DNA of 64,000 nt from Streptomyces sp. CC208A (GTDB lineage Bacteria > Actinomycetota > Actinomycetes > Streptomycetales > Streptomycetaceae): the NCBI RefSeq assembly GCF_030010625.1, contig NZ_JASCXN010000002.1, forward strand, positions 124,001-188,000, given 5' to 3'. How positions within the stretch are numbered: the stretch's first letter is position 1; each line of letters opens with the position of its first letter. The position numbers and the translations under genes are program-made. Of this stretch, positions 52,974 to 60,650 are shown in pieces. Below the pieces are notes generated by a model, which had not been told where the DNA came from, ran no database searches, and saw nothing but the letters and a program-made list of their open reading frames with translations.

Positions 52974-55898
52974 TCAGGGGCGGGTGGCGCGCTCCAGGGC
53001 GAGGAGGGCGGAGACGTACCGGCGGCCGGTGGCGCGCTCCATGCCGATCTCGCACATCCGGTTGGCCGAGAGGTGCGCGTCGAAGGGGCGGGCGGTGACC
53101 TCGGCGGCCTCGCGGGCCGTCGCCGAGGCCGTCAGCTCGGGATGGAGCATGCCCCGGTCGCCGGCGAAGGCGCAGCAGCCCGCGTCGACCGGCACGACGA
53201 CCTCCTCGGCGCAGAACCCGGCGATCTCGGTGAGCTCGTCCACGACGCCGAGGTGCCGCATCGAACAGGTCGGGTGCACGACGGCCGCGCCCACCCGGCG
53301 GCGCACCTCAAGGCGGGGGAGGAGCTCCCGGGCCGCCCACACCGGGGAGTCCAGGACGGTCAGTTCGGCGTGCAGCGCGCGGTTGTCGTCGGTGAGGTGG
53401 GGGACGACCTCGCGGGCGAGGCCGAGGGCGCACGAGGAGGCGTCCACCACCAGCGGGAGCCGGCCGCCGGCGGTCCAGCCCCAGGCGGCCTCGACGATCC
53501 GGTTGGCCATCACCGCGTGGCCCTCCTCGTACCCCTTGGAGTGCCAGATGGTGGCGCAGCACGTACCGGCCACGTCCTCGGGGATCCACACGGGCAGCCC
53601 GGCCCGCGCCGAGACGGTGACGACGGCCTCCGGCAGGGAGGGGCCGGGGGTGCCCTCCGGGTTGCCGAAGACGCGGTTGACGCAGGACGGGTAGTAGACG
53701 GCGGCGGCCGCGGGGCGGTGGGTGCGGGGCAGCCTGCGGGGCGCCGCTCCGGGGAGCTCGGGCAGCCACTCCGGTACGAGATCGGGCCGGACGACCCTGC
53801 GGGCGAGGCCGGTCACCCGCTCCATGAAGCCGTCGCCCATCCGCCCGGCACCCCCCACGGCGAGCCGCGCCGAGGTCTCCACGAGACGGAAACGCTTCGC
53901 GGCGAGGGCGGCGATCCGCTCCTCGCGCGGGGAGTGCCGCTCGTGCCGGAACCCCCTCATCAGCGCGCCGGTGTCGATGCCGACGGGGCAGGCCAGCTTG
54001 CAGGTGGAGTCCCCGGCGCAGGTGTCCACGGCGTCGTAGCCGTACGCCTCCAGGAGCCGCTGTTCCACGGGGGAGCCGTCGGCCTGTCGCAGCATCTCCC
54101 GGCGGAGCACGATCCGTTGGCGCGGAGTGGTCGTCAGGTCGTGGCTGGGGCAGGTCGGTTCGCAGAAGCCGCACTCGATGCACGGGTCGGCGATCCGCTC
54201 CACGGCCGGGATGGTCTTCAGGCCGCGCAGGTGCGCCTGGGGGTCCCGGTCGAGGACGATCCGGGGGGCCAGGACCCCCTCGGGGTCGATGAGTTCCTTG
54301 GTCCGCCACATCAGCTCGGTCGCCTTCGGGCCCCACTCCAGCTCCAGGAAGGGGGCGATGTTGCGGCCGGTGGCGTGCTCGGCCTTCAGCGAGCCGTCGA
54401 AGCGCTCGACGGTGAGCTTGCAGAAGTCGGCCATGAAGGAGGCGTACCGCTCGACGTCGGCCGGGTCGGCGGCGTCGAAGGCGAGCAGGAAGTGCAGGTT
54501 GCCGTGGGCGGCGTGACCGGCGACGGCCGCGTCGAAGCCGTGCCGGGCCTGGAGGTCGAGCAGCTCCGCGCAGGCCTCGGCCAGCCGGGCCGGGGGCACC
54601 GCGAAGTCCTCGGTGATCAGGGTCGTACCGGCGGGGCGGGAACCGCCGACGGCCGTCACGAACGCCCTGCGGGCCTTCCAGTGGCCGGCGATCGTCCCGG
54701 GGTCGCGGGTGAAGGCGTTGTCGACGGAAGGGGTCGGGGCGACCAGGTCGAGCCCGGCGAGGACCTCGTCCGCCGCCCGCTCGTACGCGGCCAGTGCGGC
54801 CTCGTCGGGTGCCCGGAACTCGACGAGCAGCGCCGTGGCGTCCCGGGGCAGCCCCGCCCAGTCGGCCGGGACGCCGGGCACGCGCACCGAGGCCCGCAGC
54901 GTGTTGCCGTCCATGAGCTCGACGGCCAGCGCCCCGGCCTCGTTGAACCGGGGCACGGCCGCCGCCGCGGCGGGCAGGGACGGGAAGAGGAGCAGGGCGG
55001 TGGAGACCAGCCGGTCGAGCGGCAGGGTGTCGAGGACGACCTCGGAGAGGAAGCCGAAGGTGCCCTCGGAGCCGACCATCAGACCGCGCAGGATCTCCAT
55101 CGGGGTGGCGCCGTCGAGGAAGGCGTCGAGACGGTAGCCGTTGGTGTTCTTGATCGCGTACTTGGCGCGGATCCGGTCCGTGAGCTCCTGATCGGCCTCG
55201 ATCTCGGCCTTGAGGGCGAGCAGCCCCGCGCAGAGGCGTGGCTCTGCGCGGGCCAGCTCCTCGTCGGCGGCCGGGTCGGCGGTGTCGACGACCGTCCCGC
55301 TCGGGAGCACGAAGGTGAGCGAGGAGACCGTCCGGTACGCGCTCCGGGCGGTGCCCGCGGTCATGCCGGAGGCGTTGTTGGCGACGACCCCGCCGATGGT
55401 GCAGGCGACCGCGCTGGCAGGGTCCGGGCCGAGCACGCGCCCGTACGGGGCGAGGGCCGCGTTGGCGCGGACGACGGTGGTGCCGGGGCGGATCCGGGCC
55501 CGGGCGCCGCCGTCCAGGACCTCGACGCCCGCCCAGTGGCGGCGGACGTCGACGAGGATGTCCTCGCCCTGCGCCTGCCCGTTGAGACTGGTCCCGGCGG
55601 CCCGGAAGACCACCTCGCGGCCCTTGCCGCGGGCGTAGGACAGCACGGCGGAGACGTCGTCGACGTCCTCGGCGACCACGACCACCTGCGGCAGGAACCG
55701 GTAGGGGCTGGCGTCGGAGGCGTACCGCACCAGGTCGGAGACGCCCGAGAGCACCTTCTCGGGGCCGAGCAGCGCCGCCAGGTCCTCGCGCAGCCGCCGG
55801 GGGGTGCCCCGCGCCTGGAGGTCCGGGACCCGGTCCGGGGCCGGGGTCCGCTTCCGGCCCGGACGGAGCGACCGCGGGTTCGGTTCCAGCAGCGGCAT
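52974..55898 (-). CDS. FAD-binding and 4Fe-4S oxidoreductase (GlcD/GlcF or D-lactate dehydrogenase type fusion)
   Basis: A 974-residue fused dehydrogenase. Residues about 40-230 form an FAD_binding_4 domain (VVVVAEDVDDVSAVLSYARGKGREVVFRAAGTSLNGQAQG, split by strands). The FAD-oxidase C-terminal domain follows to about 530. Then come two ferredoxin-type clusters, IECGFCEPTCPSHDL and CAGDSTCKLACPVGID (residues about 565-630), and a CCG domain with VAGTCCATIWHSKG and DAGCCAFAGDRG. Such fusions oxidise D-2-hydroxy acids such as D-lactate or glycolate and pass electrons to the respiratory chain. No lactate-utilisation neighbours are visible. Confidence 0.92.
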   Translation of the reverse strand: MPLLEPNPRSLRPGRKRTPAPDRVPDLQARGTPRRLREDLAALLGPEKVLSGVSDLVRYASDASPYRFLPQVVVVAEDVDDVSAVLSYARGKGREVVFRAAGTSLNGQAQGEDILVDVRRHWAGVEVLDGGARARIRPGTTVVRANAALAPYGRVLGPDPASAVACTIGGVVANNASGMTAGTARSAYRTVSSLTFVLPSGTVVDTADPAADEELARAEPRLCAGLLALKAEIEADQELTDRIRAKYAIKNTNGYRLDAFLDGATPMEILRGLMVGSEGTFGFLSEVVLDTLPLDRLVSTALLLFPSLPAAAAAVPRFNEAGALAVELMDGNTLRASVRVPGVPADWAGLPRDATALLVEFRAPDEAALAAYERAADEVLAGLDLVAPTPSVDNAFTRDPGTIAGHWKARRAFVTAVGGSRPAGTTLITEDFAVPPARLAEACAELLDLQARHGFDAAVAGHAAHGNLHFLLAFDAADPADVERYASFMADFCKLTVERFDGSLKAEHATGRNIAPFLELEWGPKATELMWRTKELIDPEGVLAPRIVLDRDPQAHLRGLKTIPAVERIADPCIECGFCEPTCPSHDLTTTPRQRIVLRREMLRQADGSPVEQRLLEAYGYDAVDTCAGDSTCKLACPVGIDTGALMRGFRHERHSPREERIAALAAKRFRLVETSARLAVGGAGRMGDGFMERVTGLARRVVRPDLVPEWLPELPGAAPRRLPRTHRPAAAAVYYPSCVNRVFGNPEGTPGPSLPEAVVTVSARAGLPVWIPEDVAGTCCATIWHSKGYEEGHAVMANRIVEAAWGWTAGGRLPLVVDASSCALGLAREVVPHLTDDNRALHAELTVLDSPVWAARELLPRLEVRRRVGAAVVHPTCSMRHLGVVDELTEIAGFCAEEVVVPVDAGCCAFAGDRGMLHPELTASATAREAAEVTARPFDAHLSANRMCEIGMERATGRRYVSALLALERATRP

Positions 55899-55932
55899 GG
55901 CACGGCTCCCCTCGGCGCGGGCGCCGGAGGCC

Positions 55933-56394
55933 TCAGCAGCCGCTCTCCGGGGCGGGCCCGGCCAGGGCGGTCAGCAGACCTCCGAGCACCTCGCGCTGTT
56001 CGACGGTCAATGGAGCCAGGATGTCCTCTGCGGCGGCCCGGCGCGCGCTGCGCAGCTCCCGCAGCGTGGCGCGGCCCTCGTCGGTGAGCTCGATCCGCAC
56101 CACCCGGCGGTTGGCCGGATCGGGCACCCGGCGCACCCGCCCGGCCGCCTCCAGACCGTCGACGAGGCTGGTCACGGCACGCGGGACGACCTCCAGGCGG
56201 GCGGCGAGGTCGGCCATCCGGGGCGGGGCGTCGCCGAACTGCGCGACCAGGCGAAGGAGCCGGGACTGGGCCGGGGTGATGCCGACCGGCTCCAGGTGGC
56301 GCTTCTGGATGCGGTGGAGCCGGCGGGTGAGCCGGAGCAGCTGCTCGGCGAGGAGCCCGTCGGGGTCGGGGGTGCTCACGGCGGGGGTGTTCAT
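55933..56394 (-). CDS. MarR-family transcriptional regulator
   Basis: A 153-residue winged-helix repressor. LLAEQLLRLTRRLHRIQKRHLEPVGITPAQSRLLRLVAQFG is the dimerisation/helix part; PRMADLAARLEVVPRAVTSLVDGLEAAGRVRRVPDPANRRVVRIELTDEGR is the winged helix (residues about 60-110). It diverges from an ABC exporter gene across a region with an inverted repeat, so it most likely represses that exporter and itself, with release by the exported compound. ATG 56394. Confidence 0.94.
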   Translation of the reverse strand: MNTPAVSTPDPDGLLAEQLLRLTRRLHRIQKRHLEPVGITPAQSRLLRLVAQFGDAPPRMADLAARLEVVPRAVTSLVDGLEAAGRVRRVPDPANRRVVRIELTDEGRATLRELRSARRAAAEDILAPLTVEQREVLGGLLTALAGPAPESGC

Positions 56395-56413
56395 GCGGGA
56401 ACGATATCAGGAC

Positions 56414-56451
56414 CTAGCTCATTGTGAACATAGGTAAGAGTGAGCTATAGT
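56414..56451. promoter_or_regulatory. MarR-type operator with exporter promoter
   Basis: TAGCTCA (56415-56421) and TGAGCTA (56441-56447) form a 7-bp inverted repeat with a 19-base spacer that itself shows partial symmetry. TTGTGA (56422-56427) and TATAGT (56446-56451), 18 bases apart, give a promoter for the rightward exporter gene inside the repeat. Binding would block it directly, and the leftward MarR promoter would lie in the same region. Confidence 0.6.
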
Positions 56452-56571
56452 CCGATGCGTGTCTTCATGTCCCGCCCCCGGGCCGTGTCCGCTCTTCGGA
56501 TCCGGCCCGGCCCGAAGGGCGGATCCGGCCCGGCCCCCTCGGGCGCGGTCCCGAACCCCTCGAAGGAGCCC

Positions 56572-58407
56572 ATGCGTCCCCACGACGAGTCCACCTGGAC
56601 ACCCCCGCCGCGCGATCCCGCGCAGCCGAAGGAGCCCGCCCAGCTGCGGCGCATTCTCGGCCTCTTCCGGCCCTACCGCGCCCGCCTCGCACTCGTCGGC
56701 CTGCTGGTCGCCGCCGCCTCGCTGGTCTCGGTCGCCTCCCCGTTCCTCCTCAAGGAGATCCTCGACACCGCGATCCCCGAGGGGCGCACCGGGCTGCTCA
56801 GCCTGCTCGCCCTCGGCATGATCGCCACCGCCGTCCTGACCGGCGTCTTCGGCGTGCTCCAGACCCTGATCTCCACCACGGTGGGCCAGCGCGTCATGCA
56901 CGACCTGCGCACCGCCGTCTACGGCCGGCTCCAGCGGATGTCGCTGGCCTTCTTCACCCGGACCCGGACCGGCGAGGTCCAGTCCCGGATCGCCAACGAC
57001 ATCGGCGGCATGCAGGCCACCGTCACCTCCACGGCCACCTCCCTGGTCTCCAACCTCACCGCCGTCGTCGCGACCGTGGTCGCCATGCTCGCCCTCGACT
57101 GGCGGCTCACTGTCCTCTCGCTCCTTCTGCTCCCCGTCTTCGTCTGGATCAGCCGGCGGGTCGGCCGCGAGCGGAAGCAGATCACCACCCAGCGCCAGAA
57201 GCAGATGGCCGCCATGGCCGCGACCGTCACCGAGTCCCTCTCCGTCAGCGGCATCCTCCTCGGCCGCACCATGGGCCGCGCCGACTCGCTGACCGAGTCC
57301 TTCGCCCGGGAGTCCGAGCGCCTCGTCGACCTCGAAGTGCGCTCCTCCATGGCCGGACGCTGGCGGATGTCCGTCATCGGGATCGTCATGGCCGCCATGC
57401 CCGCCCTGCTCTACTGGGGGGCCGGCCTCGCGGTGCAGGCCGGCGGCGCCGCGATATCGCTCGGCACCCTGGTCGCCTTCGTCTCGCTCCAGCAGGGCCT
57501 CTTCCGGCCCACCGTGAGCCTGCTCTCCACCGGCGTGCAGATACAGACCTCGCTCGCGCTCTTCCAGCGCATCTTCGAGTACCTCGACCTCCCGGTGGAC
57601 ATCACCGAGCCCGAGGAGCCCGTCCGCATCGGCGCCGTCCGCGGTGAGATCGGCTTCGAGAAGGTCGGCTTCCGGTACGACCCCGAGGGCGCCGGCCGCC
57701 CCACCCTCGCCGGCATCGACCTCACCGTCCCCGCCGGTGGCAGCCTCGCCGTCGTCGGCCCCACCGGCTCCGGCAAGTCCACCCTCGGCCACCTCGTGCC
57801 CCGGCTGTACGACGTGACCGAGGGTCGGGTCACCCTGGACGGCGTCGACGTCCGCGACCTCGGCTTCGACACCCTCGCCGGGGCCGTCGGCGTCGTCTCC
57901 CAGGAGACGTACCTCTTCCACGCCTCCGTCGCCGACAACCTGCGCTTCGCCAAGCCCGACGCCACCGACGCGGAGATGGAGGCCGCCGCCAGGGCCGCCC
58001 AGATCCACGACCACATCGCCTCGCTGCCCGACGGCTACGACACCCTCGTCGGCGAGCGAGGCCACCGCTTCTCCGGCGGCGAGAAGCAGCGCCTCGCCCT
58101 CGCCCGTACGATCCTGCGCGACCCGCCGGTGCTCATCCTCGACGAGGCGACCAGCGCCCTCGACACCCGCACCGAGCGCGCGGTCCAGCAGGCCGTCGAC
58201 GCCCTCTCCGCCGGGCGCACCACGATCACCATCGCCCATCGCCTCTCCACCATCCGCGACGCCGACCGGATCGTCGTCCTGGAGGCGGGCCGGATCGCTG
58301 AGAGCGGCACCCATGAGGAGCTGATGGCCCGGGACGGCCGATACGCCGCCCTGGTCCGCCGCGACGAACAGGCGAACGTGGGAGCGGTTGTTCCCGCGAA
58401 CGTGTGA
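56572..58407 (+). CDS. ABC exporter (fused permease and ATPase), MarR-controlled
   Basis: A 611-residue type IV ABC exporter. Six helices run through residues about 40-320 (FLLKEILDTAIPEG is the usual first-loop motif). The ATPase domain has Walker A VVGPTGSGKSTLGHLVPRL near residue 400, the Q-loop VVSQETYLFHASVADNLRFA, signature HRFSGGEKQRLALARTIL near residue 505, Walker B VLILDEATSALDTRTE and H-loop ITIAHRLSTIRDADRI; all are intact. It probably works as a homodimer. ATG 56572 follows GAAGGAG and was chosen over earlier in-frame ATGs near the promoter. The substrate is probably a lipophilic drug. Confidence 0.94.
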   Translation: MRPHDESTWTPPPRDPAQPKEPAQLRRILGLFRPYRARLALVGLLVAAASLVSVASPFLLKEILDTAIPEGRTGLLSLLALGMIATAVLTGVFGVLQTLISTTVGQRVMHDLRTAVYGRLQRMSLAFFTRTRTGEVQSRIANDIGGMQATVTSTATSLVSNLTAVVATVVAMLALDWRLTVLSLLLLPVFVWISRRVGRERKQITTQRQKQMAAMAATVTESLSVSGILLGRTMGRADSLTESFARESERLVDLEVRSSMAGRWRMSVIGIVMAAMPALLYWGAGLAVQAGGAAISLGTLVAFVSLQQGLFRPTVSLLSTGVQIQTSLALFQRIFEYLDLPVDITEPEEPVRIGAVRGEIGFEKVGFRYDPEGAGRPTLAGIDLTVPAGGSLAVVGPTGSGKSTLGHLVPRLYDVTEGRVTLDGVDVRDLGFDTLAGAVGVVSQETYLFHASVADNLRFAKPDATDAEMEAAARAAQIHDHIASLPDGYDTLVGERGHRFSGGEKQRLALARTILRDPPVLILDEATSALDTRTERAVQQAVDALSAGRTTITIAHRLSTIRDADRIVVLEAGRIAESGTHEELMARDGRYAALVRRDEQANVGAVVPANV

Positions 58408-58528
58408 TCGTCCCCGGTTTTCTCGCTCAACTCCCGTACGGCGTCGGATGATTACGGTGCGCAAGCGGCGGGCTGCAGACCGCGACTGCGCTGTCCCACG
58501 AAACACCTGTACGAGGAGAAGCACCACC

Positions 58529-58588
58529 ATGAACGTGATCACCGATCTGCTCGCCGGCGTCCTCCACTTCCTGGGCTGGCTCGTCTGA
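58529..58588 (+). CDS. 19-residue hydrophobic micropeptide
   Basis: ATG 58529 follows GAGGAGA at the right distance and is followed by 18 codons ending in TGA. The peptide MNVITDLLAGVLHFLGWLV is hydrophobic and amphipathic, with acidic Asp near the N-terminus and no basic residue, so it could form one short membrane or surface helix. A perfect 16-bp terminator starts 15 bp after the stop, which makes this a complete miniature transcription unit. I vaguely recall similar very short conserved peptides in other Streptomyces, but this is unverified. Confidence 0.7.
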   Translation: MNVITDLLAGVLHFLGWLV

Positions 58589-58602
58589 CGCTCGCAGTTC
58601 CC

Positions 58603-58641
58603 GGCGCCGCCGGCCCCCCGTCCCAGGGGGCCGGCGGCGCC
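58603..58641 (+). terminator. Terminator of the micropeptide gene, 16-bp perfect stem
   Basis: GGCGCCGCCGGCCCCC (58603-58618), 7-base loop, then GGGGGCCGGCGGCGCC (58626-58641). The stem is exact and follows the micropeptide stop by 14 bases. Confidence 0.9.
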
Positions 58642-58709
58642 GTCGTGTACGCGCCGATATCGACTGATTTGGGCGGTATCGCGAGGGCTGTCGACTCGTT
58701 GGGCAGCAC

Positions 58710-58976
58710 ATGAAGCAGCTCAGACGACGCCGCTGGATCTGGTCTCCCATCACCTCCTGGCAGGCCAGACGACTGGCCCGGGTGACCGGGGTGGACTTCG
58801 ACGACGCCTGGGTCGAGATCAGACTGACCACCCATCCGGACGAGCGGCATTTCGCCCTCGCCCACGACGTCCTCACCCAGGTCCTCCTCGCCCGGAGCGC
58901 CGTCTGCCTGGAAGAGGGGCCGCGGTACGCGCCGGAGGGGGAGTGGCGGCCGCGCGACGGATCGCTCAGACGGTGA
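58710..58976 (+). CDS. Small hypothetical protein
   Basis: An 88-residue protein, basic at the start (MKQLRRRRWIWSPITSWQARRLARVTG) and rich in Trp. No motif is recognised. Third-position GC is high, as in real genes, and ATG 58710 opens it cleanly, but no strong ribosome site is visible. Its end overlaps the convergent monooxygenase gene by 11 bp. It could be a real small protein or a chance frame. Confidence 0.5.
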   Translation: MKQLRRRRWIWSPITSWQARRLARVTGVDFDDAWVEIRLTTHPDERHFALAHDVLTQVLLARSAVCLEEGPRYAPEGEWRPRDGSLRR

Positions 58977-60078
58977 CCGGTTCCGGGGTCCGCGCGGGCT
59001 CGGCCGCGAGGAGGCGGCGGATCTCGGCCACCGCGGCGCGGCCGGCCCGGTTGGCGCCGATCGTCGAGGCCGACGGGCCGTAACCGACCAGATGGACGCG
59101 CTCGTCGAGGACGGCACGGGTCCCCTGGAGACGGATGCCGCCACCGGCCTCCCGAAGCCGCAGCGGGGCCAGGTGGTCGATCGCCGGCCGGAAACCGGTC
59201 GCCCACAGGATCACGTCCGCGTCGACCGTGCGGCCGTCCGCCCAGACGGCCCCGGTCGGCGTGATCCGTTCGAACATCGGCTGCCGGTCCAGGACGCCGT
59301 TCGCCAGCCCCGCGCGGATCGCGTCGTTGAGCGGCAGCCCCGTCACCGAGACCACACTGCGCGGCGGCAGCCCCCGCCGCACCCGCTCCTCGACCAGGGC
59401 GACGGCCGTACGGCCCTCCGCCTCGCCGAAGGGCCCCTCCCGGAAGACCGGCTCGCGCCGGGTCACCCAGGTGGTCGCCGCGGCGTGCTCCGCGATCTCC
59501 AACAGGTGCTGCGTGGCCGACGCCCCGCCGCCCACCACGATCACCCGCCGTCCGGCGAAGGCCTCGGGCCCCGGATACCGCGCCGTGTGCAGCTGAAGCC
59601 CCCGAAAGGTCTCCTGCCCGGGGTAACGGGGCCAGAACGGCCGGTCCCACGTGCCGGTGGCGTTGATCAGAGCCCGGGCCGCGTACACCCCCTCCGAGGT
59701 CTCCACCCGCAGCCGGCCGCCCTCGCCCTCGCGGACGGCGGTCACGTCGACGGGCCGGTGCACCCGCAGACCGAAGGTCTGCTCGTACGTGTCGAAGTAC
59801 CCGCCGATCACCTCGGAGGAGGGCCGCCCCGGATCGGCCCCGGTCAGCTCCATGCCCGGCAGGGAGTGCATCCCGTGCACCTTCCCGTAGGTCAGTGAGT
59901 CCCACCGGAACTGCCAGGCCCCGCCCGGCCGGGGCGCGTGGTCGAGGACGACGAAGTCCCGGTCCGGCTCAAGCCCGACGCGCCGCAGATGGAAGGCGGC
60001 GGAGAGCCCCGCCTGCCCGGCGCCGATCACCACGACGTCCACCGCCCGGCCCGCTGCTTCGACCACAAAATCGTTCAC
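58966..60078 (-). CDS. Flavin-dependent monooxygenase (FMO/Baeyer-Villiger type)
   Basis: A 370-residue FAD enzyme. The FAD site is VVVIGAGQAGLSAAFHLRRVGL near residue 15 (GxGxxG); the NADPH site is VIVVGGGASATQHLLEIAEH near residue 185. ATGFRPAIDHLAPLRL (residue about 305) is the FMO motif, and GYGPSASTIGANRAGRAA closes the FAD domain. An FxGxxxHxxxY signature is only partly recognisable (FRGLQLHTARY). GTG 60078 gives the proper N-terminus. The substrate is unknown; relatives oxygenate amines, sulfur compounds or ketones. Confidence 0.9.
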   Translation of the reverse strand: MNDFVVEAAGRAVDVVVIGAGQAGLSAAFHLRRVGLEPDRDFVVLDHAPRPGGAWQFRWDSLTYGKVHGMHSLPGMELTGADPGRPSSEVIGGYFDTYEQTFGLRVHRPVDVTAVREGEGGRLRVETSEGVYAARALINATGTWDRPFWPRYPGQETFRGLQLHTARYPGPEAFAGRRVIVVGGGASATQHLLEIAEHAAATTWVTRREPVFREGPFGEAEGRTAVALVEERVRRGLPPRSVVSVTGLPLNDAIRAGLANGVLDRQPMFERITPTGAVWADGRTVDADVILWATGFRPAIDHLAPLRLREAGGGIRLQGTRAVLDERVHLVGYGPSASTIGANRAGRAAVAEIRRLLAAEPARTPEPVTV

Positions 60079-60194
60079 GTTTCTACTAACAGGGTCGGTC
60101 CCCGGGATCTTCCCGCCCCGTCGCCACCGACACGCTCGACGGAGTCTCGCGACGAGGGCGCGAGATCCCGCGTCCGGGGCGGCAGGATGACCCC

Positions 60195-60617
60195 ATGTCA
60201 CCCTCCTTCACCACCCGCGTCCTCCACCTCACCACCGGCACCCGCGAGACGGTCACCGACCTGACCCGGTCCTGCGAGGACTTCCTGTCAGAGGTGGCGG
60301 CAGCCCGCGACGGCCTCCTCAACCTCTTCGTCCCGCACGCCACCGCAGGCCTCGCCGTCCTGGAGACCGGCTCCGGCAGCGACAGCGACCTCCTGGCCAC
60401 CCTCCACCACCTCCTCCCCGCCGACGACCGCTGGCAGCACCGCCACGGCACCCCCGGCCACGGTCGCGACCACGTCCTCCCCGCCTTCCTCCCGCCCCAC
60501 GCCACCCTCCCGGTCGTCGGAGGCGGCCTCGCCCTGGGCACCTGGCAGTCGGTCTGTCTGGTCGACACCAACAAGGACAACCCGGAGCGTCAGGTGCGGC
60601 TCAGCTTCCTGGGCTGA
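60195..60617 (+). CDS. YjbQ-family protein (UPF0047)
   Basis: A 140-residue protein of the YjbQ/UPF0047 fold. Conserved blocks are RDGLLNLFVPHATAGLAVLETGSGSDSDLL near residue 40, with the metal-ligand His, then HRHGTPGHGRDHVLPAFLPPHATLPVVGG near residue 83 with further His residues, and LALGTWQSVCLVDTNKDNPERQVRL. Members show weak thiamine-phosphate synthase activity in vitro; the physiological role is unclear. ATG 60195. Confidence 0.92.
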   Translation: MSPSFTTRVLHLTTGTRETVTDLTRSCEDFLSEVAAARDGLLNLFVPHATAGLAVLETGSGSDSDLLATLHHLLPADDRWQHRHGTPGHGRDHVLPAFLPPHATLPVVGGGLALGTWQSVCLVDTNKDNPERQVRLSFLG

Positions 60618-60641
60618 CCGGGCCGATCAGGATCGGCCCGG
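60618..60641. terminator. Hairpin terminator between convergent yjbQ and LAL genes
   Basis: CCGGGCCGATC and GATCGGCCCGG lie back to back with a 2-base centre at 60618-60641, directly after the YjbQ stop and just past the stop of the leftward LAL gene. The loop must open the inner AT pairs. Confidence 0.75.
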
Positions 60642-60650
60642 GTGTGGCCG

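Noticed and set aside
51309..56087. A 1592-residue plus-strand open frame
   Set aside because: It is mostly antisense to the FAD/Fe-S dehydrogenase and has low-complexity, His/Arg/Gly-rich composition typical of a GC-rich shadow frame.
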